From: Ontholestes murinus
Taxonomy: Eukaryota; Arthropoda; Insecta; Coleoptera; Staphylinidae
DNA: 64,000 nucleotides
Direction: 5' to 3'
NCBI GenBank assembly: GCA_963969525.1
Contig: OZ018393.1
Span: 44,192,887 to 44,256,886 of the forward strand
Positions 1 through 9,824 of this stretch are shown piece after piece (positions within the stretch are counted from its first letter, which is position 1; every line of letters starts with the position of its first letter). The translations under genes were made by a program, and so were the position numbers. The notes under the pieces were generated by a model. It was not told where the DNA came from. It saw nothing but the letters and a program-made list of their open reading frames with translations, and ran no database searches.

Positions 1-280
1 TTGATTGATTTAACGTCGATATTATCATCGTTAGTTGGAGAAACAGATCCAGAATGTTTGCTATCTCTAGCATATTCTAACTTGCGTTGTGGGAAGTCAG
101 TGATACACTCGTCGCAAATTTATTTAAAATTCTTGTTTCCGGTGATCCAGCGGCTTTCCGTTGTAAACCACATGAAAGATGAATTGTATAGTCACAAATA
201 AAGCAAATTAGACATTCTTCAGTCTCACTGATGGTTATATCACAAACTTTACACGATGCGATGTGCTTACTCGGCGCCAT
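1..280 (-). pseudogene. LINE ORF1 N-terminus, PHD-like zinc finger (frameshifted, runs off edge)
   Basis: This is the amino end of a non-LTR retrotransposon ORF1, read leftwards from an ATG at 280 (MAPSK). It shows the ligand order of a PHD-type C4HC3 zinc finger: CKVC, then CLIC/CFIC, a His-x2-Cys (HLSC) and a final CDEC pair. The last pair is in a different frame, so a frameshift lies near 115; the shifted frame stays open to the window edge. The same finger architecture occurs in the better preserved ORF1 at 17635-18597. ORF1 proteins of this kind are thought to bind element RNA. No partner ORF2 is visible because the element continues outside the window. Confidence 0.6.
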
Positions 281-336
281 CTTTAATACGTTACATACAA
301 AAAAAACATATATTTCAGACATGAAAATCAATATAT

Positions 337-1536
337 TATACAGGGTGTTTCTGTGAAAATTAACAACATTTACTAGAGTGAAAATGATGATCCGTAAAAA
401 ATTATTATAAAAGTCTTTAAATGGTCAAGATACAGACCATCAAATTTAAGAAATTTTAACATAATTTCCTAAATATTTTCAAAACCTTTCGTGGTTAAGT
501 GCTGCAATTTGGTACAGTCTGAACTAGCATCAACTTTCAATTTCAAAAATTTGTTTATATCTATTTATATCGAGTGAAATTGATGAAATGACCATTAATT
601 TGACTAGTATTTGCCTATCGACTACTTGGCCTTCTGTTGTGTTATTTGTGTATTTGTGAATGTTTAAATGAGTTTATTCCTTTAATAGATCGCCCCTGTC
701 ACTCTAAAGTACCATTAGTTGTATCCCGATAGTGAATGGTAATGGTCAACCATCCAATTACTGACCAGAACTAACGTTGCTGCACTCTCACCGGCGTTGT
801 GGTAAAAATATTATCCAATTCCATCTCAACACACCGAAATGAATTAAAAATTCTACAAATACCCACTGTCCTCAAACTAATTAAATACACAAGCGATAAC
901 TATACCGAGATTTTAAACATATTGATTGTGTGACATTAAAAAATAAATTTAGTAAAATGACTAAAGATATTCACAATTTAATCATGCAATACAAAAGTGA
1001 TTTATGGATCAAATTTGAAACCAAGAATAAGTGATTTCATTCAAAAAATCACTGACCTAATGACGAATCAAATGACCACAGGCCAATTCAAAATTACAGA
1101 AATATTTACAAATCACTTTCAACAGTCCGAAAAACTCCCAAATCCCACTGATCCTACACGACGAAATCAAGGAGGCCAGTTTAAAATTTTAAACCGTGGC
1201 ACAAATAAATCTCTCGGGTATAATAGCATTCCCAGTCTGATAATAAAATGGCAGTTAGAGCTCGTTATAACAGACAACTTTCCTTAGTTCCACAAAGAAA
1301 AAATAAATAATAAATACAAATGTTTTAGAGACCGAAAGCTACTTTTAAAACTTTTTTGTTTTTTAAAATAGTCCTTCAAATAAGGAAGTTTTAGCGATTT
1401 TTAGAAAAACAAAAGGACTCCAATGATTCCGAACCGGAGAACCAAATCACAAATTGGGACAAAGAAAAGTTGTTTGTTTTAGCGAGTTCTAACTGGTATT
1501 TTCTGGTGTAACGACAGAGTATTAACACCCTGTATA
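337..1536. repeat. 13-bp perfect inverted repeat, possible ends of a MITE-like element
   Basis: TATACAGGGTGTT at 337-349 recurs as its exact reverse complement at 1524-1536. CAGGGTGT ends with TA flanks are also seen in the hairpins at 46570-46635 and 48080-48144. The interval is about 1.2 kb and holds a LINE relic at about 930-1290, so it may be a small DNA element that received a later insertion. The pairing of the two ends is inference; they could belong to two separate copies. Confidence 0.35.
930..1290 (+). pseudogene. LINE ORF2 linker/RT start, relic
   Basis: The frame carries a weak form of the region between endonuclease and reverse transcriptase: FTNHFQQS, matching the usual hxxyF block, followed by NKSLGYNSIPSLIIK, which corresponds to the K(S/A)xGyDxIP block that opens the RT domain. 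The frame breaks just after this block. A continuation resembling RT motif 1-2 (LFPVLQKM, QFGFLEHRYTT) resumes at about 1680-1880. No catalytic block remains. This is clearly an old dead copy and the family is uncertain. Confidence 0.45.
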
Positions 1537-1644
1537 TTCACTCCTACATCATAAAAATATTCAACCGTATCGTATATACTCAAAATATACTACCAGAATA
1601 GAAAAATAGATCATAATGACCTCACAATGATCCCATCTATCTAA

Positions 1645-1685
1645 ACAGGAAATAAGGTTAATGAACGGTTAACCTTATTTCCTGT
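1645..1685. repeat. Perfect 17-bp hairpin inside RT relic
   Basis: ACAGGAAATAAGGTTAA at 1645-1661 is followed after 7 bases by its exact reverse complement at 1669-1685. The stem sits just upstream of a plus-strand frame that looks like RT motifs 1-2. Confidence 0.7.
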
Positions 1686-1689
1686 CCTT

Positions 1690-1890
1690 CAAAAAATGTT
1701 TAAATCTGCCCTTAAAAATAAATTCATATCCTTCATATTTAGTTTCATCCCCCAATATCAGTTCGGCTTCCTAGAACACAGGTACACAACCTTTCCATTA
1801 GCCTCTCTTCAAACTGCGTTTGGCACCGAAGCCTGCTCGATTCAACTATTAAATCTCCTTGATACTTCCCTTCACATCAAACTTTGCAGC
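1690..1890 (+). pseudogene. LINE RT relic, continuation of the 930-1290 piece
   Basis: An open stretch (FSFIPQYQFGFLEHRYT) resembles the Q-x-GF-x5-T block of LINE reverse transcriptases (QHGFxxxxST). Similarity fades after about 60 residues. It probably belongs to the same dead element as 930-1290. The separating sequence at 1290-1640 has no coding signal. Evidence is short and weak. Confidence 0.3.
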
Positions 1891-2212
1891 TCTCTTTCTA
1901 ACTTATTTTCTTCTAAGCAAAGTCTACACCAAGGTTTTATCCTTCCTCGAATCAAATACAGTAATAATAATAATCTTTATTTTCAAAATGTAATGTTACA
2001 GAATGAAAATAGTGTCAGAATAATGGTACAATAAACTATTTATAATAATAATAATAATCTTTATTTCCTAAGGATAAACATTAATTACAAAGAGAAAATT
2101 AAGTATATAATTAAGAAAATGGTCAAAAAGAAAATTAAATTACAAGAAATATGCATAATATTCAAAAATTGAGTATAGTTCAATTTGTAACAACACTTGT
2201 TTTATTCGTTTT

Positions 2213-2940
2213 TTAAATTTCTAAAATTGTACGATAGTTAGGTGGGAGTCTATTATACAATCTCATCATCATATAATGGGGTGACTTTTCTAAAAGTGTT
2301 AATTGGTGTCTAGGGTAATGGTATATGCTATTTGTTTTTCTTGTGTTATGCGGATTTACGTTTAAGTGTAATAAACAATCATAAATGTAACTGGCTATAA
2401 CGGTAAGAAATCCGTTTGCTTTAAACACACCCCTACACGATTCTCTGTAGTTCATCTTGCATATTAGTCTAACTGCGGTTTTTTGTGTAATAAAGATATC
2501 GTTTAGTGAATTAGATGCACCCCAACACACAATACCGTAACGTACCAAGGAGCAAAAATATGCATGATACACGCATCTGAACGTATCGAAATTAACGTAT
2601 GGCCTAATTGTACGCATACAATATATAGTGGTGTTTAATTTATTATTTAACGCTATAATATGTTGTGTCCAATTTAGGTTTTTATCAATATTAATTCCTA
2701 GAAACTTACATTCTGATGAAATTTTTAGATTAGTTTCGCCCAATGCCATGTTATCAGGAATGTCAAAAGAAGCACGTTTAGTAGTAAATAGCATACAATT
2801 AGTTTTTTCTTTATTGAGGATTAACTTATTTTTATTGAACCAACTCTGTGTTTCTTCATATAGAGTGTTGGCAGTTGCAACAAGGTCTAGATAATTAACA
2901 TTTTTTTAAATTATGTTATTATCATCTACGTAACTGATTA
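2213..2940 (-). pseudogene. LINE ORF2, RT catalytic block to C-terminus (broken)
   Basis: The frame 2213-2794 gives KFLGINIDKNLNWTQHI, the standard LG-x-xD block downstream of the RT active site, then YGIVCWG and a C-terminal AVRLICK/YNRLPP region typical of CR1/Jockey-type LINEs. Just upstream, around 2900-2930, reading through breaks gives YVDDNN, the RT catalytic Y-x-D-D. The pieces are joined only across stops and frameshifts, so no product is expected. Confidence 0.7.
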
Positions 2941-2950
2941 AGGATCCATT

Positions 2951-3319
2951 TTAGTTTTTTATTATGTCAAAAATATAATTTATATATATTACGAATAAAA
3001 TTGCACCTAAAATGCTTTCCTGCGGTATTCCTGTACTAAGTTCTATTGTAGTAAATTCCAAAATGTTGTATCCTTTACGTATTTGTAGCTTTTGCTTTCG
3101 ATTGCATAGATACGACTTTATTAAATTATAATTGACACCTCTATATTTATAAATTTTGTTTAGTAATATGTCGTAATCTATGCAATCGAAAGCCTTGGAT
3201 AAGTCTAGAAATATCCCTAAGGGTATTTCTTTATTATCCAAAGCATTCGCAATGAAGTTAGTTAGTTCTACCATGGCCGTGGTTGTTGATTTTTTCTGCA
3301 AATAGCCATGCTGTGACAT
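2951..3319 (-). pseudogene. LINE ORF2, RT palm segment
   Basis: This 122-codon stretch starts in the QHGYLQKKSTTTA block (RT motif 2), continues with GIFLDLSKAFDCIDYDILL (motif A, with the first catalytic Asp) and ends in GIPQESILGAILFVIYIN (motif B). The usual GxPQGS is GIPQES, a Gly-to-Glu change at an invariant position, which is additional evidence that the copy is dead. Confidence 0.75.
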
Positions 3320-3396
3320 ATGAAATAACCTGTTTTATTAAAGAAATCAATAAACCGACCTTTAATTATATGTTCTATAATTTTAGAACAAAAATA

Positions 3397-3807
3397 TTAA
3401 TAAACTGATTGGTCTATAGTTTTTATACTCATTGGGTACCCTTTTTTTAATATAGGCCTAACAATTGAATATTTTAAGTACTCTGGAAATATGCCAGTTT
3501 CTATTATTTTGTTGAAAATATGCGTCAAAGGTTTTTTAATAAATTCTATGCATGATTTTATAACAACGACTGCTACTCCATCAGTTGCTATTACATTAGA
3601 ATTTTTTAATTGACTTACTACATTACAGACCTCATTTTTAGTAACTGGATTGAAGAAACTGGAATGTGGGTTCATATGAATTGAATCTGTGTACTGAATA
3701 TGATGTACCTTTTGTAATATTTCCCTAGATGCATTTACAAAATAGCTGTTGAAATTGTTTATGTCACCATGAAAAAATTGTTCTTGCTTTTTGTTTCTAC
3801 CTTTCAC
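3397..3807 (-). pseudogene. LINE ORF2, RT N-terminal segment
   Basis: The frame shows YFVNASREI, a loose NVIATDGVAVVVIK (the K-x-x-G-x-D-x-I block) and IFPEYLKYSIVRPILKKGYP, corresponding to the GxFPxxxKxAxVxPIxKKG block that precedes NYRPIS. The downstream NYRPIS block is lost. It lies 5' of the palm segment at 2951-3319, in the order expected for one ORF2. Confidence 0.7.
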
Positions 3808-3996
3808 TTCATTTACAATGTTCCATGTAACCTTACTAACATTATTTCCTTATTATTATTAAATTAATCATCAAAATCTGTATTTCTTTATTTAATTATA
3901 GCGTCATTATATATTCTTTTTTAACCAATTTATAGCTATCATTGAAAAAGTTATCAAATATTTTTAAGGCTACAAAGTACATCTATTTTTTTAACC

Positions 3997-4495
3997 CTAG
4001 TATTTGCGATGTTTTGTATAAATGTTTTTATTATTAACTACTTCGCACCTTATAGGAGGAAAAGCTTCATTATATAATAATAAGAACCTATTTAGAAATA
4101 CATTCCACGTTTCATTAGTGTCGCCTAAGCCATAAATTTCATTCCAGATTTCACTCTTTAATGAATTATTAAACATCAAAAATATCTCCTGATTAATATT
4201 TTGCTTGTAACAGAAATTAGGCTGATTATTTGTTTTTCTAAAATTTTGAAGAGTTAATTTTTGGCCAAAGTAATCTGAAATATGTGAATTTAAAATGTAA
4301 ATGTGATAGTTAAAATTATGTGAGATATTACTTATTATGCTATCAATACATGTACTAGTATTGTGTGTTACTCGTGTGTGCTCTTGAACCAGTGGCTTAG
4401 AACCATAGGAAAATAACATATTAATAAGTTTTATTTTATCTGGACTGCTGCTTAAAAAATCGATATTAAAGTCACCTGTGATTATATAATGGATA
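3997..4495 (-). pseudogene. LINE ORF2, C-terminal endonuclease and linker
   Basis: Reading leftwards, about 4440-4490 gives GDFNIDFLSSS, the central block of the APE-type endonuclease. 4419-3997 then gives TRVTHNTSTCIDSI, the Thr-x-x-x-x-Cys-Asp block, and ISDYFGQKLTL. The last should read SDHxxL; here the catalytic His is replaced by Tyr. The rest (NEAFPPIRCEV) is the EN-RT linker. The endonuclease is 5'-truncated before GDFN. Confidence 0.7.
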
Positions 4496-4596
4496 CCCTA
4501 TATGGATATTAATTACAGATGTTATATATTTAATGTAGAAAGATTTGTGTTATAATTCAAAAATTCTTTGAAAGTGTACGGTTCATACTTGATTAA

Positions 4597-6206
4597 CTAA
4601 TCTAATATGTAAGACTTTAATTCTTTGTACTTATTTTTGAAGACTTTTGTGCTATTTGGAAGGGCGTTAAATAGCTTAATGTGCTGTACTGCATGCTCAG
4701 TTGTTTGAAGAATATGTTGTGGAACAATATAGTTATTTGTTCGTGTGTAATTTAGGTAATTGGTATAGTACCTAACTCTACTATAAGACAAAATTGACGC
4801 AATTTCATTTTGTATATTTTAGTAAATAACACTTTGAAATAAATATTTTTATTATTATTATAATTCGTTGCCACTAACTTTTAATTGTTTATGGTAAATT
4901 AGAATTGTTTTTAATAACTACAAACTATAGAGTATCAATATTATATTTTGTTTAAGAGTTGTTTATAATTTAGCCTGTATATAATTCTAATTGGATTTTT
5001 TTGAAAAGTAAAAATTTTCTTTGCATGTTATTTGATGTCCCAAATCATTATACCGCATTATGGATTAAAAATTAGTGAAGTACTGTATTCAATTTATTTT
5101 CCGTTATTTCTATGTGTTCTGTCCAACTGAGTTTGTGACCAAGAAAATTTGTTACTACTCATTATATTGTTTAATAGTTTTTAGTTATATTGAAATGGTT
5201 TAGAAGTGAATGATCATGAAAAGATTATATGAAATATAGATTTAACTCATGTTTACATTTTAATATTTCTTCTGTGGGTGTGAATTTTATACAATGAATT
5301 ATTTCATTAAATGATTTTTCGGAAAAGCTATTGTTAAAAACAGTAGCAAGAGTATCGCTAAAACAATTCCATTGTGTATTTACATTTGAATGTCCTAAAG
5401 GCATTTCCAATCAATATGTTGCATAGTATATCTGAATATTTGCAAATTTTTATAATTAAATATTCTTTTGTACATTTGCTGGTTTTGGGCTACTCTTTCA
5501 AAAGACATATTAATGTTTGTCCTAGATGATCTGATACATATATATTTATAATATTGCCAGTGCCAGAATTTATATTATGAGTGCAGGTTTGCGATGAATC
5601 AGTAATTCTAGTTGGTTCGTGTGGCTAAATCAATAACTGTTAAATAATTTTATAAGTCTCTGTGTTCGAGGTGTATTATTTAAGTAATTAAATCGCCCGC
5701 AATAACCGTAAATTTATTTTTATTGTTTACTAAAATTAAGAGTTGTTAGAGTCTTCCATTTATTTATTTATTTATATTTATATTTCACCTTAAAAATCCT
5801 GTTTATATTATATATAAAAATTATAAATTATACATTAATAATTACTAAAATTTATACTTTAGAAGGATTGTAAATTATAACAGCAAAGAAGTAATTAAAC
5901 TATTTTAAATACTATTGAAAGTGCATTCAAAAATATAAGGTTTACTAATGATAGTTACATGGCATAATTCTTCAGTAAGTTTTTGTTAGTGAAAATTGCA
6001 ACCCCACTATGTTGATTATATTTTCGGCAGTAATTTGCTGACAATACAAAATTATCCATTGTTACAGACTGTAGCTGTTCCAATATTCCGTTTTGGTGAA
6101 TGAATTGCTCAGAATATCCTTGCAGTTTCCAATTGATTGTACATTTTGACATTAACTTTAAAAGATCCATTTGACAATAAAGATGTTTGTATATATTAAC
6201 GAACAT
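4597..6206 (-). mobile_element. LINE, heavily decayed second minus-strand copy
   Basis: Four relics lie in element order. 4597-4791 is an ORF2 C-terminus (FNALPNSTKVFKNKYKELKSYI). About 5100-5160 reads KLSWTEHIEIT, the block after the RT active site. 5225-5410 is EN-RT linker. About 5590-5730 reads back as a broken GDFN-like stretch with TRITDSSQTC. 5955-6206 contains NYCRKYNQHSGVAIFTNKNL, the N-terminal EN block. The RT palm is missing, so this is a deletion-riddled copy. Confidence 0.6.
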
Positions 6207-6698
6207 ATAATATAATAATAATAATTTTTTTTCTAAAAAAAATATTTAAATGTACTTAAAATTATATCAAAAATGTGATAAATGAAAAGTTGAAAATCAA
6301 TGATATAAAATTCGCTTTTCATCACATATAATTTTTTAATTAAATTAAAAATTATGTGAATGAAAAATTAATTAAACAATTTTTGCGAATTAAACACGCT
6401 ATAAGTGCAAAATAATTAACGAAATGGATACAGTATGAAAATTAATTACAGTCAACTCAGATGCACCCGTCGGAGAATATTAAAATGGACGCATAATTAA
6501 AATTGAAAAAGATAATAAAAAATACTGATATTAATGAAAAGTCAGTTTCAAATAGTTTCCACGGAAATCTTCAAATCTAATTACACTAAGTGATAATTAA
6601 TCTTATTTAAGTAATGTACTAAAAGAAACGCGTATTAAGAGAAAATGAATAAACTTTATTTTCAGAATAAATAAAACACTCAACAAATTGAATTAACC
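6207..6698. other. AT-rich stretch, no gene seen
   Basis: Very AT-rich sequence with short homopolymers. I see no coding frame, RNA gene or repeat end I can defend. Confidence 0.5.
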
Positions 6699-6711
6699 AT
6701 ATTGCCATATA

Positions 6712-6899
6712 ATAAAATATATAAGTCCTTTACGTTGTAGAAAATTAACTAATAATTAGAAAAAAACACGAAAATATTTCGTAAAATCTGCCACAAATTG
6801 TTTGTCGAAGTATTAGCTAGAGAAGTAGTTGTTTCAAAAGTGGTTTGTTCTTGTAGTCTTAATAAAACTCATTTGTTGTAGATTTTACGAAATATTTTT
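6712..6899. repeat. Short interspersed repeat, copy 1, with internal inversion and 13-bp target duplication
   Basis: The left part (6712-6800) matches the start of copy 3 (10681 onward: ATAAAATATATAAGTCCTTT, then GTTGTAGA). The right part (6801-6899) matches the next part of copy 3 in reverse complement (TGTCGAAGTATTAGCTAGAG and onward). ATATTGCCATATA flanks both sides (6699-6711 and 6900-6912), which looks like a target-site duplication. A back-to-back structure inside one duplication is the signature of twin priming by a LINE reverse transcriptase (inference). Confidence 0.65.
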
Positions 6900-7059
6900 A
6901 TATTGCCATATATTATATTTCAGTTAAAATCTTTAATAGACTTATATATTATATTATAATTATATGTTGTTTATTAAGGACGTCTTTTAAATTACTAATT
7001 GCATATATGTCATACTGATAATTTTATGGTCAAACTTTATCCTGAAGAAAGTCGTACTA

Positions 7060-7640
7060 TCTATACACTTAATACTATTAACTTGAAGCTTTACATCAAT
7101 TTTAAGGTTTCTTTCACATTTCCTCGTATGAAATCTAAAACAATACTTTTTGTTTTTATGTAGAAGTAATTAAATTCGATTTACGTTAATTACAAGAATA
7201 ATCAATATTAGTTAATAAGTGATTACTATCAAAGTGTCATCAGCATAAATTATGAGGTGGTATGAAATTGAGTTAACATATATTAGTCATTTATATATAA
7301 TATGAAAAAAAAAAGAATGGACCCTTGCGGAACACCAATTTCTAATTTTACGTCATTATATAGGTGAACACATTTTTACAGATTGTCTCGTAATCAGTTC
7401 AACTCTTTACCTGTGTCTTTTAAGACAAGTTAATTCGGGCTACATTTAATTGAAGAACAATAAATATTATATAATCATTATCCAATTAGTAATATTTAAA
7501 CACCGCGTTTTAATTTAGTAGTGAAATGTAAGATTATAATGTATCAACACTGGTAAAACAATTACAAATATTTTATCTAAACTCAAGTCAATTACTTGAA
7601 ATGCTTTGATGAAGAGAAGGGTTGTGACGGTTAATGCGTG
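7060..7640 (-). pseudogene. LINE RT relic with YADD and GVPQGS blocks
   Basis: On the minus strand 7233-7247 reads YADDT, the RT active site. 7318-7339 reads GVPQGSI, the motif B block, and about 7590-7605 reads KAFQVIDLS, a degraded motif A. The spacing and order are those of a LINE reverse transcriptase, but stops separate every block. It could be a further piece of a neighbouring minus-strand LINE. No tail is visible. Confidence 0.55.
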
Positions 7641-7649
7641 GTAATCTAT

Positions 7650-8285
7650 AATTACACTAAATTGAATTTTAACTGTGTCTACAGGCTATATAATATTTTT
7701 ACAATAATTATTTGTGGTTGAAAATTAGTAATTTTTCAATTCCTTGAAATATGTAATTTATAATAATTCATTTCATACAAGAAGAAAATTGCTAATTGTG
7801 TCGGTACTTCTCAAGTAAATAATGTTTAAAATAAAACAATTTCACTTTCTTTATATACCATCAATTATATCGATTGTAAATATTAATTGGATAATATACA
7901 TATATCAATGAAATTTTATATTATTTATTAAATAAAAACTATGAATTAAAACGAACAATTTAAGATTTTTTTAACCATCGGGTATTAAACATCTTTCTAA
8001 AAAATCACACAAATAAATAATTCTTCTCCGAAGAAGCTACAGTGTTGTGAAATTGTAATGAATTAAATAAAAAAATTAAAAATCTACCACTTATTATTAA
8101 TTAGAATAAATTATTAGTTATATTAATGTAATACTTTATTTTTCAGCAATTCAATTTAATTTATTTAAAAGTTTGTACAGATATTATTGGAATATATTTT
8201 TAGTAAGGCGTATGCAATAACTTAATATAATCAATAATTTTACACTTAATAAGAAATAAAATTATAATCTAATTTAAACATCTTC
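7650..8285. other. AT-rich stretch, no gene seen
   Basis: No coding frame, hairpin or repeat boundary found. Composition matches the surrounding AT-rich spacer. Confidence 0.5.
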
Positions 8286-8830
8286 TTGATCGATCAATAA
8301 ATAGAAAGAGGCGAACACTTATTTCGTAAACTCTAGACGTCGTAAAAGAGCGACTTCCACCTAGCGAATTTCGCAAAACATTATTTATTTAGTCCTCGCC
8401 CTCTGAAATATTCATAGCACACAAGAGAAGTTGACACCTACTTCCGCACAAATATAAAAATTGCGTGGCTCTTAATTCAAACAGTAATATTCTAAACTGA
8501 AGGGCAGTTTTATTGAGTATTACTCTTCCTCTCCCTCAACACCAGCATATCTAGACCGAAGTCAGTATGCCATGCATGTCCGCCCCAAACGAACCTTAAT
8601 GTAAGCGTATTCTGTGCGCTCGCCCTCCAAATATATTCTAATTAGTTGGCAGTTAGCATCAGCAGCGACAACAACCACAGGACTATACTACATCCAATAT
8701 AAGTACTAAAACGGAAATTTATGCGGGGGCGAGATCGTCAGGGCCTGGAATAAAGCAAGCACATCGACGGCGAAAATAAATTCGATCATCTGGTTGGATT
8801 AAGTCCAAGCGCCGAATGTACACTTTTGTA
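8286..8830. promoter_or_regulatory. Less AT-rich island with TATA-like box, function unknown
   Basis: Base composition changes visibly: the region contains runs such as GCGGGGGCGAGATCG and GCCCTCCAAATA, unlike the AT-rich flanks. A TATAAAAA sits at about 8452-8459 on the plus strand, with a TCAAACAGT initiator-like stretch about 25 bases on. No long reading frame or transposon motif is recognisable. It could be a promoter/5' exon, a conserved noncoding element or the noncoding end of an unknown repeat. The promoter reading is speculative. Confidence 0.2.
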
Positions 8831-8939
8831 TTTCTGAATTTTAAAAAGAAAAAATAATAATTTACAAACAGAAATAGAATTGTAAATGCAATACACTAAT
8901 GTAGGTTTTATTTGTAGAAATGTAACATTTGATTTTAAT

Positions 8940-9390
8940 AATTCCAGGGCTTAATTATTATCTAAAGAGAACTATTAAGACAGAAGATTATAAATACCAA
9001 TGGGACATGAAAAAGAAAACATCGGGAAATGTAAAATAAAAAGAATAGAAGGTAATAGAATAGAAATATGAATAGGCAGATAGAACATAAAGAGTTATGC
9101 AAGAAAATAAGTAAAACTGGAATGAGAAATTGAGAAAACAAAACAAGACTAGAAGTAATAAAAATAACTGAAACACAATTGAGGAAAAGGAATATTGAGA
9201 ATAGGTGGAAGTTGCTGGTTAACATGTTGAATAGGCGGAAAGAGCAAGAGGAGGAGTGGAAATTATATTAGCTCTAGGAAAAATAAATGAGTTAACAAGG
9301 CAAAGTTTAATAAATAAAAGAGTGTCGAAGAAAAGGAATAATAGAATTGTAGAATAGTGAGTAAATGAAGATACAAAGAAATAGGACAAG
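8940..9390. repeat. Purine-rich strand bias, low complexity
   Basis: The plus strand is almost free of C and T runs (repeated AGAA, GGAA and AAATAGAA words). Reverse-strand frames are leucine/phenylalanine-rich only because of this bias and are not credible proteins. A similar bias recurs at 18610-19290. Confidence 0.45.
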
Positions 9391-9400
9391 AAAATGTATT

Positions 9401-9647
9401 AAAATCCTTTAGTTCGTTGTAGAAAATTAAATAATAAATTTAAAAATACGAAAACATTTCGTGAATCTACAACAGTGAGTCTTACTAAGACTACAAAACA
9501 AATTAATTTGAAACAACTACTTCTCTGGCTAGTACCTCGACATACGTTGAATAAAACAAAGTTAATTTGCGTGTTACGAATAGTACAACTATCAAAGCAA
9601 CACTAATTTGAATGAAATTATTTCTGTTGAATAAACTAATAAATGAT
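9401..9647. repeat. Short interspersed repeat, copy 2, 10-bp target duplication
   Basis: Same sequence and orientation as copy 3: a GTTGTAGA...TCTACAAC pair near the left end, then GAAACAACTACTTCTCT and TATCAAAGCAACACTA. AAAATGTATT is present at 9391-9400 and again at 9648-9657, immediately outside the homology. It lacks a few bases at both ends compared with copy 3. Confidence 0.65.
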
Positions 9648-9824
9648 AAAATGTATTTTAGATTGTTTAAATATGACTATAACATGAAAAATTATGCACA
9701 AAAATGAATTTAAACTGATTTCATTAAATTAAATTAGCAAAAGCAATTCAAAAATCTAGCATTCTAGTTTATAATCATCTGCAGACACGTGTTTCGAACT
9801 TTCGCTCTCTTCAGTACAGCTTTA

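Larger units (their letters stand above)
2040..4500 (-). mobile_element. LINE, 5'-truncated, decayed (EN end to 3' tail)
   Basis: This minus-strand non-LTR element has its 3' end at 2040-2070, where the top strand reads ATAATAATAATCTTTATT; on the element strand that is AATAAAGATTATTATTATTAT. Going 5'-ward come the RT C-terminus, RT palm, thumb-linker and the end of the endonuclease (EN). The 5' half of EN and all of ORF1 are missing, as expected from incomplete reverse transcription. RT motifs resemble the element at 14703-18600 (DLSKAFDCID, GIPQ-SILG), so it is likely a distant family A relative. Confidence 0.8.

Noticed and set aside
8962..9225. Hydrophobic minus-strand frames resembling membrane proteins
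   Set aside because: They are Leu/Phe/Ser-only text produced by the purine-rich plus strand; no other feature of a gene is present. The same applies to frames at 18735-19278.
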